Origin: Solitalea agri | Lineage (GTDB): Bacteria > Bacteroidota > Bacteroidia > Sphingobacteriales > Sphingobacteriaceae | Reading direction: 5' to 3' | DNA length: 37,643 nt | NCBI RefSeq assembly: GCF_023914155.1 | Contig: NZ_JAMWYS010000016.1 | Coordinates: 1-37,643 of the forward strand | Part shown: in pieces, positions 24,208 to 33,084 of the stretch | How the letters are laid out: each line of letters opens with the position of its first letter | Position numbering within the stretch: the stretch's first letter is position 1 | The notes under the pieces: model-generated | Database searches by the model: none | Told to the model about the DNA's origin: nothing | What the model saw: only the letters and a program-made list of their open reading frames with translations | Position numbers and translations under genes: made by a program

Positions 24208-25476
24208 TTGAACGTTATGTATTGGAAGAAACTCAATCATATTGAAATTAAAGAAGTTGTATTCAATGCTTTAGGTAAGAACTCCAATTATTGGAATCAT
24301 CCGATCTTAGGCATTCCTGGAACATTTCTCGATAGCGAGCAGTTCTATCCGGATGCACCATTTTTGAAAGATGCTCCATATATGTCGGTAATGGTGCATA
24401 ACCCTAACCATATAGGTTGTCATACCTTGGTAGAGGAATCGGTTTTAGACATTTTTGCAGGCACCCAACAAATCGAAGTTGAATTGATTAAACTTTGTGC
24501 CGAACAAATTTTTAAAGGTGAACCGAACGGCGCTGATGGCTATGTAGCTCCTGGAGGTACGGAGGCCAATATTCAGGCTATGTGGGTGTACCGGAATTAT
24601 TTCATGAAAAAATTTGGGGCGAAAAGTGATGAAATCGCCTTGGTGTACTCTCAGGATAGTCACTATTCAATGCCCAAAGGTGGAAATATACTAAGCCTTC
24701 GTTCCATCATTTTAAATGTGGATGAAAATGATCGTTCTATTATTCAGACTGATTTAGAAGAAAAAATTACCTCTGCTCGAGAAAACGGCATTAAATACTT
24801 CATTGTAGTGATGAACCTTTCAACCACCATGTTTGGTTCGGTAGATGATGTAGATCGGGTTGCAGGATATTTTGACGCCCAGGGGCTTGAATTTAAAGTA
24901 CATATTGACGGAGCTTATGGAGGTTTTATTTATCCGTTTACTAACCCCGACAGTCGCTTCACATTCAAGAATAAATACATTACCTCCTTTACCGCCGACG
25001 GCCATAAGATGCTTCAATCGCCTTATGGCACAGGCTTGTTCTTAATTCGAAAAGGTTATATGGAGTATGTATGTACGGATGAAGCACAATATATTCCGGG
25101 TAAAGATTATACCATTTGTGGGAGCCGTTCAGGAGCCAATGCCATTTCTATTTGGATGATCTTAATGACCCATGGTTCGGCAGGATGGCAATACAAAATG
25201 GAATCGCTCAGCGACCGCACTAGCCGCATTTGCAGTAAACTGGATGAAATGGGAGTGAAATACTTTAGAAATCCATTTATCAATATTATCACTATAAAAA
25301 GCGGATATGTTTCTAAGCAATTAGCCGAAAAATATCACCTTGTGGCTGATAGTTATGAGTTTGAAGCCCAATGGTACAAAATTGTGGTGATGCCTCACGT
25401 AAAACAAGGTTATATCGATAGCTTCCTGATGGAACTTGAAGCAGAAAGAAATACTTTATTCGAACACGTGGTTTAA
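24208..25476 (+). CDS. Group II PLP-dependent amino acid decarboxylase
   Basis: The 422-residue enzyme shows the pyridoxal-phosphate decarboxylase signature: GGTEAN (116-121) for phosphate binding, H152 (SQDSHYSMPK) stacking on the cofactor ring, D234 (HIDGAYGGF) contacting the ring nitrogen, and the Schiff-base lysine K267 (TADGHKML). This is the glutamate/histidine/tyrosine/aromatic decarboxylase superfamily. The substrate cannot be assigned from these residues; it is shorter than animal-type enzymes and closer to bacterial histidine- or tyrosine-decarboxylase-like proteins. There is no signal peptide, so it is cytosolic. The second ATG at 24217 is a possible start. It stands alone with no adjacent antiporter gene, which argues against a classic acid-resistance pair. 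Confidence 0.82.
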   Translation: MNVMYWKKLNHIEIKEVVFNALGKNSNYWNHPILGIPGTFLDSEQFYPDAPFLKDAPYMSVMVHNPNHIGCHTLVEESVLDIFAGTQQIEVELIKLCAEQIFKGEPNGADGYVAPGGTEANIQAMWVYRNYFMKKFGAKSDEIALVYSQDSHYSMPKGGNILSLRSIILNVDENDRSIIQTDLEEKITSARENGIKYFIVVMNLSTTMFGSVDDVDRVAGYFDAQGLEFKVHIDGAYGGFIYPFTNPDSRFTFKNKYITSFTADGHKMLQSPYGTGLFLIRKGYMEYVCTDEAQYIPGKDYTICGSRSGANAISIWMILMTHGSAGWQYKMESLSDRTSRICSKLDEMGVKYFRNPFINIITIKSGYVSKQLAEKYHLVADSYEFEAQWYKIVVMPHVKQGYIDSFLMELEAERNTLFEHVV

Positions 25477-25587
25477 AAGAGGTCTGGAAAAGCCTTTTTT
25501 TAACTACAGCAAATACAAGATTTAAGACTCAATTTTTAGGGTTCTGATTTTTTGAACCGTTAGCAGAAAGTACAATTGAAACAAAAA

Positions 25588-25612
25588 AAAGGCGCCGGTG
25601 ATCGGCGCCTTT
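25588..25612 (-). terminator. Terminator, copy 1 of a duplicated element (works on both strands)
   Basis: AAAGGCGCCG (25588-25597), loop GTGAT, CGGCGCCTTT (25603-25612). It is a perfect stem with A and T flanks, so it can stop transcripts from both sides, including the decarboxylase gene. The hairpin is identical to that at 26530-26554, and the flanks towards the minus-strand genes are also alike. Confidence 0.8.
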
Positions 25613-25666
25613 CTTATAATATGTTCATGGCATTTAAAACAGATAAGCTACATCAATGATCAATAA

Positions 25667-26503
25667 CTATCTGATTCTGATTTGAATTTTAGAATTGTAT
25701 TGCTCTATTTTTTCAAAGTCCCAATCGGGTATTTCGGCTTCAATATTTTTTAATGCATCTTCATTACTAACGGTTGATATACCTACTTTAATCATTACAG
25801 GATCAACCGAAAATGGTTCAAAATATAAAACCCCTTTTATATTCAAGCCTTTTGCTTCTTTACCTTTTTGCAAGCTAATGCTATCATATATTTCAAATTT
25901 TGAAACAGACCGGGATAGTTTCGCTGCAAAAAATAATTTTTGATCTTTGCCTCCAAACTTTGAAAAACGATAACCAACCAAAGTTGATGCATCTTCTAAT
26001 TTCAAATAAGCTTCTGCTGTAGAACTCCATCCTGCTACGTCAGAAAGATCAAACAAGATATGAGGATTATCATGCTTAGTGAAAGTATACTTATGAAAAC
26101 CTACTTGACCTGTAGCAACCAGTTCTGCCCTAACACCATATCGATCTAATAAAACGCTATAATACCCTACATGTTTTCGTTCGTCAGAAAAAGCGGAACC
26201 ATAACCTGATTCAAGATTCTCTTTAGTAGCTTGTTTTAACAAAACTGAACCTGTAGCCGGCAATAGTGAAATTTCTAATGGGCCATTAACTGTCGTATAA
26301 CGAGGACCTTCATGAATATGCATATGAACAAATCCGAAAATATTCCGCGATTCATAATTATAACCAATAGGGGAAATACAAATCTTTCCATGTGGAATAC
26401 CTGCATTTGCATAAGGATACATTTGGGTATTGCTTGATTGTGCACTAACACCTAGCCACAAACATAAAAAGAAGCTTAATGCTGGAATTCACAGCTTTTT
26501 CAT
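25667..26503 (-). pseudogene. Truncated GH92 alpha-mannosidase remnant with a stop in the signal peptide
   Basis: On the minus strand the ATG at 26503 reads MKKL, then TGA (26491-26489), then IPALSFFLCLWLGVSAQ, clearly one signal peptide broken by a nonsense codon. The following 260 or so residues match the N-terminal beta-sandwich of GH92 exo-alpha-mannosidases: GKICISPIGY, GFVHMHIHEGP, SDERKHVGYYSVLLDRYGVRAELVATGQVGFHKYTF, MIKVGISTVSNEDALKNIEAEIPDWDF. GH92 proteins are about 750 residues; this one stops at about 280, so the catalytic helical barrel is missing. A shorter product from TTG at 26461 would lack export and catalysis. It lies between two copies of one terminator, downstream of leuS on the same strand. 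Confidence 0.75.
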
Positions 26504-26529
26504 TCAAACCAATAAGAAACAACACAAAA

Positions 26530-26554
26530 AAAGGCGCCGGTGATCGGCGCCTTT
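26530..26554 (-). terminator. Terminator of leuS, copy 2 of a duplicated element
   Basis: The same 25-bp stem-loop as at 25588-25612 (AAAGGCGCCG GTGAT CGGCGCCTTT), 20 bp beyond the leuS stop. The sequence between each stop region and its hairpin is also similar (TTAATGCAATGAAAATATTA against TAAATGCCATGAACATATTA), so a block larger than the hairpin was copied. Confidence 0.85.
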
Positions 26555-26574
26555 ATTGTAATATTTTCATTGCA

Positions 26575-29343
26575 TTAAATTACCATATTCACAATACGGC
26601 CTTTTACCACGATCACCTTTTTAGGAGTTTTACCATCGAGGTATTTGGCAATATCTGCACTTTCCAATACCAGTTTTTCAACGTCTGCAGGCTCCAGGGC
26701 TAATGATACATTTAGCTTGGTTTTCACTTTGCCGTTAATTGAAATCGGATAGTCGAATGCGTCTTCTACCAAATATTCTGCTTTAAATTCAGGATAAGTA
26801 GCGTTAATAACACTTCCTTTACCAGGATTTAGCAAGGCCCATAATTCTTCGGCAATGTGAGGTGCATACGGAGAAAGCACAACCACTAATGGCTCTAAAA
26901 TGGCACGCTTATTACATTTTAGGGCCGTTAACTCATTCACACAGATCATATAGCTCGATACCGAAGTATTAAACGAAAAGCGGGCAACATCTTCCTCTAC
27001 CTTTTGAATGATTTTATGAAGTGCTTTTAATTCCGCTTTTGTTGGAGCTTCATCTGAAACACTGAAGTTTCCTTTCTCATCAAGGAATAAGTTCCAGAAT
27101 TTACGCAAGAAATTGTAAACTCCAGAGATACCGTTGGTGTTCCATGGTTTCGATTGCTCTAATGGACCAAGGAACATTTCATACATACGCAATGTATCGG
27201 CGCCATACTGCTCAACAATATCATCTGGGCTCACCACATTATACTTCGATTTCGACATTTTCTCCACCTCATGTCCGCAGATATATTTACCGTCTTCTAA
27301 AATAAACTCAGCATCGGCGTAATCTGGTAATGAGTTTTTAAATTTATCAAGGTCGAGTACATCATTATAAACTATGTTCACATCAACATGCAGCGGATGT
27401 GTTTCATAGTCTTTACGCAAACCGTATGAAACGAATTTATTTGTTCCCAAGATTCTGTATACAAAGTTCGAACGCCCCTGAATCATTCCCTGGTTGATCA
27501 GTTTCTTGAAAGGCTCTTCTTCATTCACATAACCCAAATCTTTTAATACCTTATTCCAGAAACGTGAATACAACAGGTGACCGGTAGCATGCTCCGAACC
27601 ACCAATATATAAGTCTACATCTTTCCAGTAAGCTGCGGCCTCTTTAGAGGAGAACTCCTGATCATTTTTAGCATCCATATAGCGGTACCAATACCAACTA
27701 CTTCCGGCCCAACCCGGCATGGTGCTATGCTCATACTCAAATTCACCTTTGTATTTCCAACCGGCAGCACGAGCCAAAGGAGGCTCCCCGCTTTCGGTAG
27801 GCAAGTATTTATCAACTTCTGGCAACACTAATGGTAGATCAGCTTCATCAATAAGGTGAGGCAAATCATTTTTGAAGTAAACCGGAACCGGTTCACCCCA
27901 ATAACGCTGACGTGCAAAAATGGCATCGCGCATGCGGTAATTAACCTTAGCTTTACCGGTACCTTCTGCCTCAATTTTAGCTACCAATGCTTTCATCGCT
28001 TCATCGTAGCTCATTCCATTAATTAAGCCCGAGTTAACATATTTGCCTTCTTTGGTAGGATCGGCTGTTTCTTCAATAACCTGGCTATCCAATATCTGAA
28101 CGATCGGTAAGTTGAAATGCTTGGCAAAACGAAAATCGCGTTCATCTCCCGAAGGAACGGCCATTACTGCTCCTGTTCCGTATCCGGCCAAAACGTAATC
28201 AGCAATCCAAACTGGAACTTGCTCACCACTTAGCGGATTAATTGCATAGGCCCCGGTAAACGCACCCGATACGGTTTTAACATCCGCCATACGGTCGCGC
28301 TCACTTTTCTGCTTTGTTTTTGTAATATAAGCTTCAACTTCAGCTTTCTGCTCAGGAGTGGTGATCTGTGCCACCAATTCATGTTCTGGAGCTAATACCA
28401 GGAAAGTTACGCCGTAAACAGTATCTAAACGAGTAGTAAATACTTCAATCTTATCTTCGAATTTTTCTAGTTTGAATCTCAATAAAGCACCAACAGATTT
28501 ACCGATCCAGTTACGTTGCATCTCACGAATCGGATCTGGCCAATCAATGGTATCCAAACCTTGTAACAAACGCTCGGCATATGCTGAAATACGCATACTC
28601 CATTGTTTCATTTTCTTTTGCTCAACCGGATGGCCACCGCGCTCAGAAAAACCACCAATTACCTCATCATTGGCCAACACTGTTCCTAATGCCGCACACC
28701 AGTTAACAACCGATTCAGACAAATAGGTTAAGCGATATTTTAACAATTCTTTCTGTTGTGCATCCTCTCCCATCGATTTCCACTCTGCAGCAGTAAAAGA
28801 ACGTACTTCTTCATCACAAACAGCATTTACGTTGGATGTTCCGTTAGTTTCAAACTTCGAAATCAAGGTATCAATGCTTTCAGCCTTATTCGTATCGTTA
28901 TTATACCATGCATTAAATAATTGCATGAAAATCCATTGGGTCCATTTATAATAATCGGCATCACAAGTACGAATTTCGCGGCTCCAATCAAAAGCAAAAC
29001 CGATACGGTCCAATTGCTCGCGATAACGTTTGGTATTTTGATCGGTAGTAATTGCCGGATGCTGCCCTGTTTGAATGGCATATTGTTCCGCAGGCAAACC
29101 AAATGCATCATATCCCATCGGATGCAATACATTAAAGCCTTTTAATCTTTTGAAGCGGGTAAAAATATCTGAAGCGATGTAACCCAAAGGGTGACCAACG
29201 TGCAAACCAGCTCCTGATGGATATGGAAACATGTCCAATACATAGTATTTTGGTTTGTTTACATCAATATCAACCTTGTAGGTATGGTTATCGGACCAAT
29301 ACTTTTGCCACTTTTGTTCAATTTCGCGAAACTTATATTCCAT
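26575..29343 (-). CDS. leuS: Leucyl-tRNA synthetase
   Basis: The 922-residue class I synthetase has the HIGH-type motif HVGH (48-51, in [13 protein letters not shown]), a long inserted CP1 editing domain ([20 protein letters not shown] before it, then [20 protein letters not shown]), the leucine-specific [11 protein letters not shown] region, KMSKS (695-699) and a C-terminal anticodon-binding domain. It charges tRNA-Leu with leucine and edits mischarged products in the cytosol. The length is typical for Bacteroidota LeuS. It is transcribed alone on the minus strand, divergent from ftsX, and ends in a strong terminator. Confidence 0.97.
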   Translation of the reverse strand: MEYKFREIEQKWQKYWSDNHTYKVDIDVNKPKYYVLDMFPYPSGAGLHVGHPLGYIASDIFTRFKRLKGFNVLHPMGYDAFGLPAEQYAIQTGQHPAITTDQNTKRYREQLDRIGFAFDWSREIRTCDADYYKWTQWIFMQLFNAWYNNDTNKAESIDTLISKFETNGTSNVNAVCDEEVRSFTAAEWKSMGEDAQQKELLKYRLTYLSESVVNWCAALGTVLANDEVIGGFSERGGHPVEQKKMKQWSMRISAYAERLLQGLDTIDWPDPIREMQRNWIGKSVGALLRFKLEKFEDKIEVFTTRLDTVYGVTFLVLAPEHELVAQITTPEQKAEVEAYITKTKQKSERDRMADVKTVSGAFTGAYAINPLSGEQVPVWIADYVLAGYGTGAVMAVPSGDERDFRFAKHFNLPIVQILDSQVIEETADPTKEGKYVNSGLINGMSYDEAMKALVAKIEAEGTGKAKVNYRMRDAIFARQRYWGEPVPVYFKNDLPHLIDEADLPLVLPEVDKYLPTESGEPPLARAAGWKYKGEFEYEHSTMPGWAGSSWYWYRYMDAKNDQEFSSKEAAAYWKDVDLYIGGSEHATGHLLYSRFWNKVLKDLGYVNEEEPFKKLINQGMIQGRSNFVYRILGTNKFVSYGLRKDYETHPLHVDVNIVYNDVLDLDKFKNSLPDYADAEFILEDGKYICGHEVEKMSKSKYNVVSPDDIVEQYGADTLRMYEMFLGPLEQSKPWNTNGISGVYNFLRKFWNLFLDEKGNFSVSDEAPTKAELKALHKIIQKVEEDVARFSFNTSVSSYMICVNELTALKCNKRAILEPLVVVLSPYAPHIAEELWALLNPGKGSVINATYPEFKAEYLVEDAFDYPISINGKVKTKLNVSLALEPADVEKLVLESADIAKYLDGKTPKKVIVVKGRIVNMVI

Positions 29344-29510
29344 CGTTTTTGTGTTAAAAATTGCGAGTTCCGAATCAGCAGTTAAGAGTTGAAGCTTAAT
29401 TTATAAACTTAACTAGTAACCAATAACCCTAAACTTGTAATAAGAACGCGAAAATATGAATTTAACTGCGGAAATAATTGCTTGAAGTTTACGTTTGTAA
29501 TTTGAATTAG

Positions 29511-29518
29511 TATTTTCG
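29511..29518 (+). promoter_or_regulatory. Probable -7 element of ftsX
   Basis: TATTTTCG, one mismatch from TAnnTTTG, lies 22 nt before the ftsX ATG. It resembles TATATTCG ahead of the ArsR gene and of the ROK regulator (36253-36260). A clear -33 element was not found. Confidence 0.35.
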
Positions 29519-29540
29519 CAACACCTATAAAGGAATTCTT

Positions 29541-30419
29541 ATGCAGGAATTTGAAGAAAGTAACGTATCAAGAAAAACTAAACGAGTTTACATTACTACG
29601 GTGATCAGTATTGCCATGGTATTATTAATGGTGGGCCTTGCCGGCTTAATTATTTTACATACCCGTAAACTATCTGATTATGTGAAAGAAAACATTGTTG
29701 TAAACGTTTATCTGAACGAGGATGTTAAAGAGGTTGATATTTTAACATTGCAGAAGGAAATTGAAAAATATCCATCGGTAAAATCAACCGTGTATGTAAG
29801 TAAAGAACTTGCTGCCGAAAATCTATCAAAAGATTTAGGTGAAGATTTTATAAAATTCTTGGGGTATAACCCATTATTATATTCTATTGATGTTTATATG
29901 AAGGCTGATTATGCCGACAATGCAAACATCGATAAAATTATTCAGGCTATTTCGGGAAAGCCACTGGTTAAAGAGGTGAAGTATCAACAATCGTTGGTTG
30001 AATCGATGAACCGCAATATCAAAACCATCAGCCTTATTATTTTATGTTTTGGGGGCTTATTGTTATTTATTGCCCTGGCACTGATCAACAACACTATCCG
30101 ATTGGCGATTTACTCACAACGCTTTACCATAAAAAGCATGCAACTGGTGGGTGCCACTAAAAACTTTATCCGTCGCCCTTTCTTGGGAATGGCCGTTTTA
30201 CATGGCGTGTTAGCAGGCTTATTGGCCACTCTAATGGTAATGGGTGTTTTATATCTTGCCCGCCAGGAAATCCCTGAATTAATTGTATTACAGAATTATA
30301 CTGAATTTGGCATTTTATTTTTAGGACTGATCTTATTGGGGATTCTCATCTCTCTTTTCAGCACTTATCTAGCTGTAAGCCGTTATTTACGCCTAAAAAT
30401 TGACGCTTTGTACGTTTAA
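29541..30419 (+). CDS. ftsX: Cell division protein FtsX
   Basis: The 292-residue protein has the FtsX layout: a cytosolic N-terminus, a first transmembrane segment (about 22-44, VISIAMVLLMVGLAGLIIL), a periplasmic domain (about 50-160; NIVVNVYLNEDVKE, then KSTVYVSKELAAENL) and three C-terminal transmembrane segments (about 167-190, 212-235, 255-280). With FtsE it controls periplasmic murein hydrolysis at division. ftsE is not adjacent, which is usual in Bacteroidota. The gene heads a conserved cluster with a DUF3098 gene, uppP, truB and ribF. Confidence 0.92.
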   Translation: MQEFEESNVSRKTKRVYITTVISIAMVLLMVGLAGLIILHTRKLSDYVKENIVVNVYLNEDVKEVDILTLQKEIEKYPSVKSTVYVSKELAAENLSKDLGEDFIKFLGYNPLLYSIDVYMKADYADNANIDKIIQAISGKPLVKEVKYQQSLVESMNRNIKTISLIILCFGGLLLFIALALINNTIRLAIYSQRFTIKSMQLVGATKNFIRRPFLGMAVLHGVLAGLLATLMVMGVLYLARQEIPELIVLQNYTEFGILFLGLILLGILISLFSTYLAVSRYLRLKIDALYV

Positions 30420-30459
30420 AATTAAACCGTTGTTCAACACAACATTCAGAAAATACTAA

Positions 30460-30696
30460 ATGAGTACCGAAACAAAACCAACTTCAACCGCTGCTGATAA
30501 AAAGGTAAACTTCCTTTTCGGCCGCCAAAATTATACACTTATGCTAATTGGCCTTGCAGTAATTATTTTAGGCTTTATTTGCATGAGTGGCACTACCGAC
30601 ATTTACAATAACACTAAATTGGTAGTCGCTCCAATTTTAGTACTTATTGGTTTTATTATTGAGTTCTTCGCAATTTTCAAGAAACCAGCAAAATAG
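30460..30696 (+). CDS. DUF3098 small membrane protein
   Basis: The 78-residue protein has two transmembrane segments (about 25-43, YTLMLIGLAVIILGFICMS; about 55-74, VVAPILVLIGFIIEFFAIF) joined by a short STTDIYNNTK-like loop, and a polar N-terminus with FLFGRQNY just before the first segment. This matches DUF3098, a Bacteroidota family found almost always between ftsX and uppP. Its role is unknown; the constant neighbourhood suggests envelope or division work. It lies 40 nt after ftsX, probably co-transcribed. Confidence 0.82.
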   Translation: MSTETKPTSTAADKKVNFLFGRQNYTLMLIGLAVIILGFICMSGTTDIYNNTKLVVAPILVLIGFIIEFFAIFKKPAK

Positions 30697-30700
30697 ATCA

Positions 30701-30762
30701 GTCCATAGTTGATAGACCATGGTTCATAGATTATTTTTAACTATGGACTATGGTCTATCGAC
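30701..30762 (+). repeat. Spacer hairpin of the CATAG/CTATGG family
   Basis: Arms 30708-30729 and 30741-30762 pair over 22 positions with no mismatch if three G.U wobbles are allowed in the plus-strand RNA; the loop is 11 nt. It fills the gap between the DUF3098 gene and uppP. Related words occur at 8523-8700 and 33861-33935. Confidence 0.6.
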
Positions 30763-30782
30763 TTTTATTACCTCATAAACTC

Positions 30783-31577
30783 ATGACCTTTATTCAAGCC
30801 ATCATCCTTGCAATTGTTGAAGGATTAACTGAATTTCTTCCTGTATCATCAACTGGTCACATGATCATAGCTTCCTGGTTGATGAAAGTGCCAAACAATG
30901 ATTTTACTAAATTCTTTACTGTAGGAATTCAATTCGGAACTATTTTATCAGTGGTGGTGCTCTATTTTAGACGTTTTTTCCAAACTCTTGATTTTTATTT
31001 CAAGCTGTTTGTAGCATTTATACCCGCTGCCATTTTTGGCTTTTTGCTTTCAAAACAAATTGATGCCTTGCTCGAAAGTGTTTTAACTGTTGGCATAATG
31101 CTTTTAGTAGGTGGGGTAATCTTCATTTTGCTCGACAATTGGTTTAAGGCATCAGAAAACAATCCTGATAAAGAAATAAAATATAACAACGCATTTGTTA
31201 TTGGCTTATTTCAGTGTATAGCAATGATTCCGGGAGTGTCACGTTCGGCATCAACCATTATTGGGGGGTTAACACAAAAACTAAACAGAAAGCAAGCTGC
31301 CGAATTCTCCTTCTTTTTAGCAGTACCAACCATGTTTGCTGCCACGGCAAAAAAAATGCTTGACTTCTATAAAGATGGAATCTCGTTAAATGCTCATGAA
31401 TGGCAATTGTTCGGCATTGGTAACCTGGTTGGTTTTCTTGTCGCTATTATCGCTATAAAAGCCTTTATCGGTTACTTAACCAAGCATGGATTTAAAATAT
31501 TTGGCTGGTATCGAATAGTTGTTGGCGGGTTGATACTTGCATTTTATTTCATGGGACATAACTTGCAGATCATTTAG
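30783..31577 (+). CDS. uppP: Undecaprenyl-diphosphatase (bacitracin resistance)
   Basis: The 264-residue integral membrane protein has the two BacA/UppP signatures: [16 protein letters not shown] near the N-terminus (E residues and SSTGH) and [13 protein letters not shown] in the middle, with about seven to eight transmembrane segments. It removes a phosphate from undecaprenyl diphosphate so that the lipid carrier can be reused for peptidoglycan and surface polysaccharide. I chose the ATG at 30783 ([14 protein letters not shown]); the frame is open from 30750, but those 11 residues lie in the spacer hairpin and are not family-like. Confidence 0.93.
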   Translation: MTFIQAIILAIVEGLTEFLPVSSTGHMIIASWLMKVPNNDFTKFFTVGIQFGTILSVVVLYFRRFFQTLDFYFKLFVAFIPAAIFGFLLSKQIDALLESVLTVGIMLLVGGVIFILLDNWFKASENNPDKEIKYNNAFVIGLFQCIAMIPGVSRSASTIIGGLTQKLNRKQAAEFSFFLAVPTMFAATAKKMLDFYKDGISLNAHEWQLFGIGNLVGFLVAIIAIKAFIGYLTKHGFKIFGWYRIVVGGLILAFYFMGHNLQII

Positions 31578-31650
31578 ATAGAACAAAGAATCCTTGTTTC
31601 TTTCCATGGCCTGAGGAATCCTTAACTAATTGCATTTTAACAATAGGCTT

Positions 31651-31806
31651 AGACTGCGCTCAGCCTGACATTAAACCGTCCCCCTGAGCCTAGTCGAAGC
31701 TCAGTCATCCTGAGCGCAGTCGAAACATAGTCCTCCTGAGCGCAGTCGAAACATAGTCCTTCTGAGCGCAGTCGAAGGATAGTCCTCCTGAGCGCAGTCG
31801 AAGGAT
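31651..31806. repeat. 26-bp tandem repeat of a REP-like word, with an inverted copy
   Basis: Four direct units of 26 bp start at 31703, 31729, 31755 and 31781, with core CCTGAGCGCAGTCGAA. A diverged fifth lies at 31680-31702, and an inverted copy (ACTGCGCTCAG) at about 31653. The core is close to the widely dispersed CCTGAGCGAAGTCGAAGG word of Bacteroidota genomes; a related inverted pair is at 24028-24091. It fills the gap between uppP and the MFS gene. Confidence 0.85.
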
Positions 31807-31823
31807 ACTTCAAAAATTCTCCC

Positions 31824-31831
31824 TACTTTTG
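31824..31831 (+). promoter_or_regulatory. Consensus -7 promoter element of the MFS gene
   Basis: TACTTTTG matches TAnnTTTG and lies 19 nt ahead of the GTG start at 31851, implying a short leader and separate transcription from uppP. Confidence 0.45.
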
Positions 31832-31850
31832 CCCGCTCATTTAAAGCCTC

Positions 31851-33050
31851 GTGAGTTTACAAAGTACCCCGGAAAAATCCGATTCAGTTTATAATTTACA
31901 GTTTGTGTTGGTTTGTACGAGTTCATTCCTGTTCTCGGCAAGCTTTAACATGCTTATACCCGAACTCCCCTCTTACTTAACCTCTTTGGGAGGAGCTGAG
32001 TACAAAGGATTGATTATCGCATTGTTTACACTTACTGCAGGTATTTCGAGGCCTTTTAGTGGCAAACTGACCGACACCATTGGTAGAGTACCGGTAATGG
32101 CAATTGGTTCATTAGTTTGTTTTTTCTGCGGATTTCTGTACCCGGTATTAACAACGGTTGCAGGCTTTTTATTACTACGGCTGATCCATGGCTTCTCCAC
32201 CGGATTTAAACCCACTGCCACCGCGGCTTATGTAGCTGATTTGATACCTGTTCAACGCTGGGGCGAAGCAATGGGTATTCATGGATTGTTTTTTAGCACC
32301 GGAATGGCCATTGGCCCTGCAATTGGTAGTTGGATAACGGGACATTTTTCAATTAATGTTCTCTTTTATTGTTCATCCGTATTTGCATTGTTATCAATTG
32401 CCATCCTGATGAATATGAAAGAAACGCTTCAGAGCAAACAGCGCTTTCACCCAAGCTTACTTAAGATCAACAGAAAAGATATTATTGATACAAGAGCATT
32501 ACCATCGGCCATCATTACCTTTTTGTGTTATATCAGCTATGGCGCTTTACTTACCATCATATCCGACTGGAGTTTACATTTAGGAGTTACCAACAAAGGA
32601 TTGTTCTTTATGGTATTTACCATTGCTTCGCTGCTGATCCGATTTTTAGCGGGCAAGGTTTCCGATCGTCATGGACGTATCGTCGTTTTAAAGGTCAGCA
32701 TTTCACTTTTAGTTATCTCTTTAATTGCAATTGGTTTAGCGCAATCGGCATTTGCGTTAATGGCCGCATCTGCTTTATATGGAGTTTCTACCGGAATGTT
32801 ATCTCCAACCGTATCAGCCTGGACGGTAGACCTTAGTCACCCTGAACAACGGGGAAAAGCAATGGCTACCATGTATATAGCATTAGAAGCAGGAATTGGG
32901 CTGGGAGCACTTTTAGCAGGCTGGTTATTTATTGATCAGATCAGCATGATTCCGGTTACCTTTTATATTTGTGCGGGCATTACAGTGTTGGCACTGCTGT
33001 ATTTGATGGTTAATTTCCCTAAAAATAAACCAGTTGCCCAAAGTCAATAA
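31851..33050 (+). CDS. Major facilitator superfamily transporter
   Basis: The 399-residue protein has the twelve-segment MFS pattern. The loop 2-3 motif is GKLTDTIGRVPVMAIG, the matching loop in the second half is GKVSDRHGRIVVL, and an HGFSTGFKPTATAAYVADL segment resembles the drug/sugar exporter subgroup. The start is GTG (MSLQSTPEKSD), preceded by its own promoter element. The substrate is unknown; it looks like an efflux-type member. It sits between uppP and truB, which are usually close neighbours in related genomes, and is flanked by a repeat block on the left, so it may be a later insertion into the cluster. Confidence 0.85.
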   Translation: MSLQSTPEKSDSVYNLQFVLVCTSSFLFSASFNMLIPELPSYLTSLGGAEYKGLIIALFTLTAGISRPFSGKLTDTIGRVPVMAIGSLVCFFCGFLYPVLTTVAGFLLLRLIHGFSTGFKPTATAAYVADLIPVQRWGEAMGIHGLFFSTGMAIGPAIGSWITGHFSINVLFYCSSVFALLSIAILMNMKETLQSKQRFHPSLLKINRKDIIDTRALPSAIITFLCYISYGALLTIISDWSLHLGVTNKGLFFMVFTIASLLIRFLAGKVSDRHGRIVVLKVSISLLVISLIAIGLAQSAFALMAASALYGVSTGMLSPTVSAWTVDLSHPEQRGKAMATMYIALEAGIGLGALLAGWLFIDQISMIPVTFYICAGITVLALLYLMVNFPKNKPVAQSQ

Positions 33051-33064
33051 ATCAATATTCCAAC

Positions 33065-33072
33065 TATCTTTG
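33065..33072 (+). promoter_or_regulatory. Consensus -7 promoter element of truB
   Basis: TATCTTTG matches TAnnTTTG exactly, 15 nt after the MFS stop and 12 nt before the ATG at 33085. It argues against the longer truB frame opening at 33034, because translation cannot begin upstream of the promoter. Confidence 0.5.
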
Positions 33073-33084
33073 CCCCTTAGGTAT

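Noticed and set aside
24208-25476. Glutamate decarboxylase with acid resistance function
   Set aside because: Motifs only establish the group II PLP decarboxylase family; no GadC-like antiporter is adjacent, so the substrate was left open.
28472-28726. 84-codon plus-strand frame inside leuS
   Set aside because: It is antisense to a well-conserved part of leuS and has no family features or promoter.
31680-31806. Possible CRISPR array with 26-bp repeats
   Set aside because: The units abut directly with no spacers between them.
33034-33084. N-terminal extension of TruB overlapping the MFS gene
   Set aside because: A consensus -7 promoter element (33065-33072) lies inside it and the residues are not family-like.
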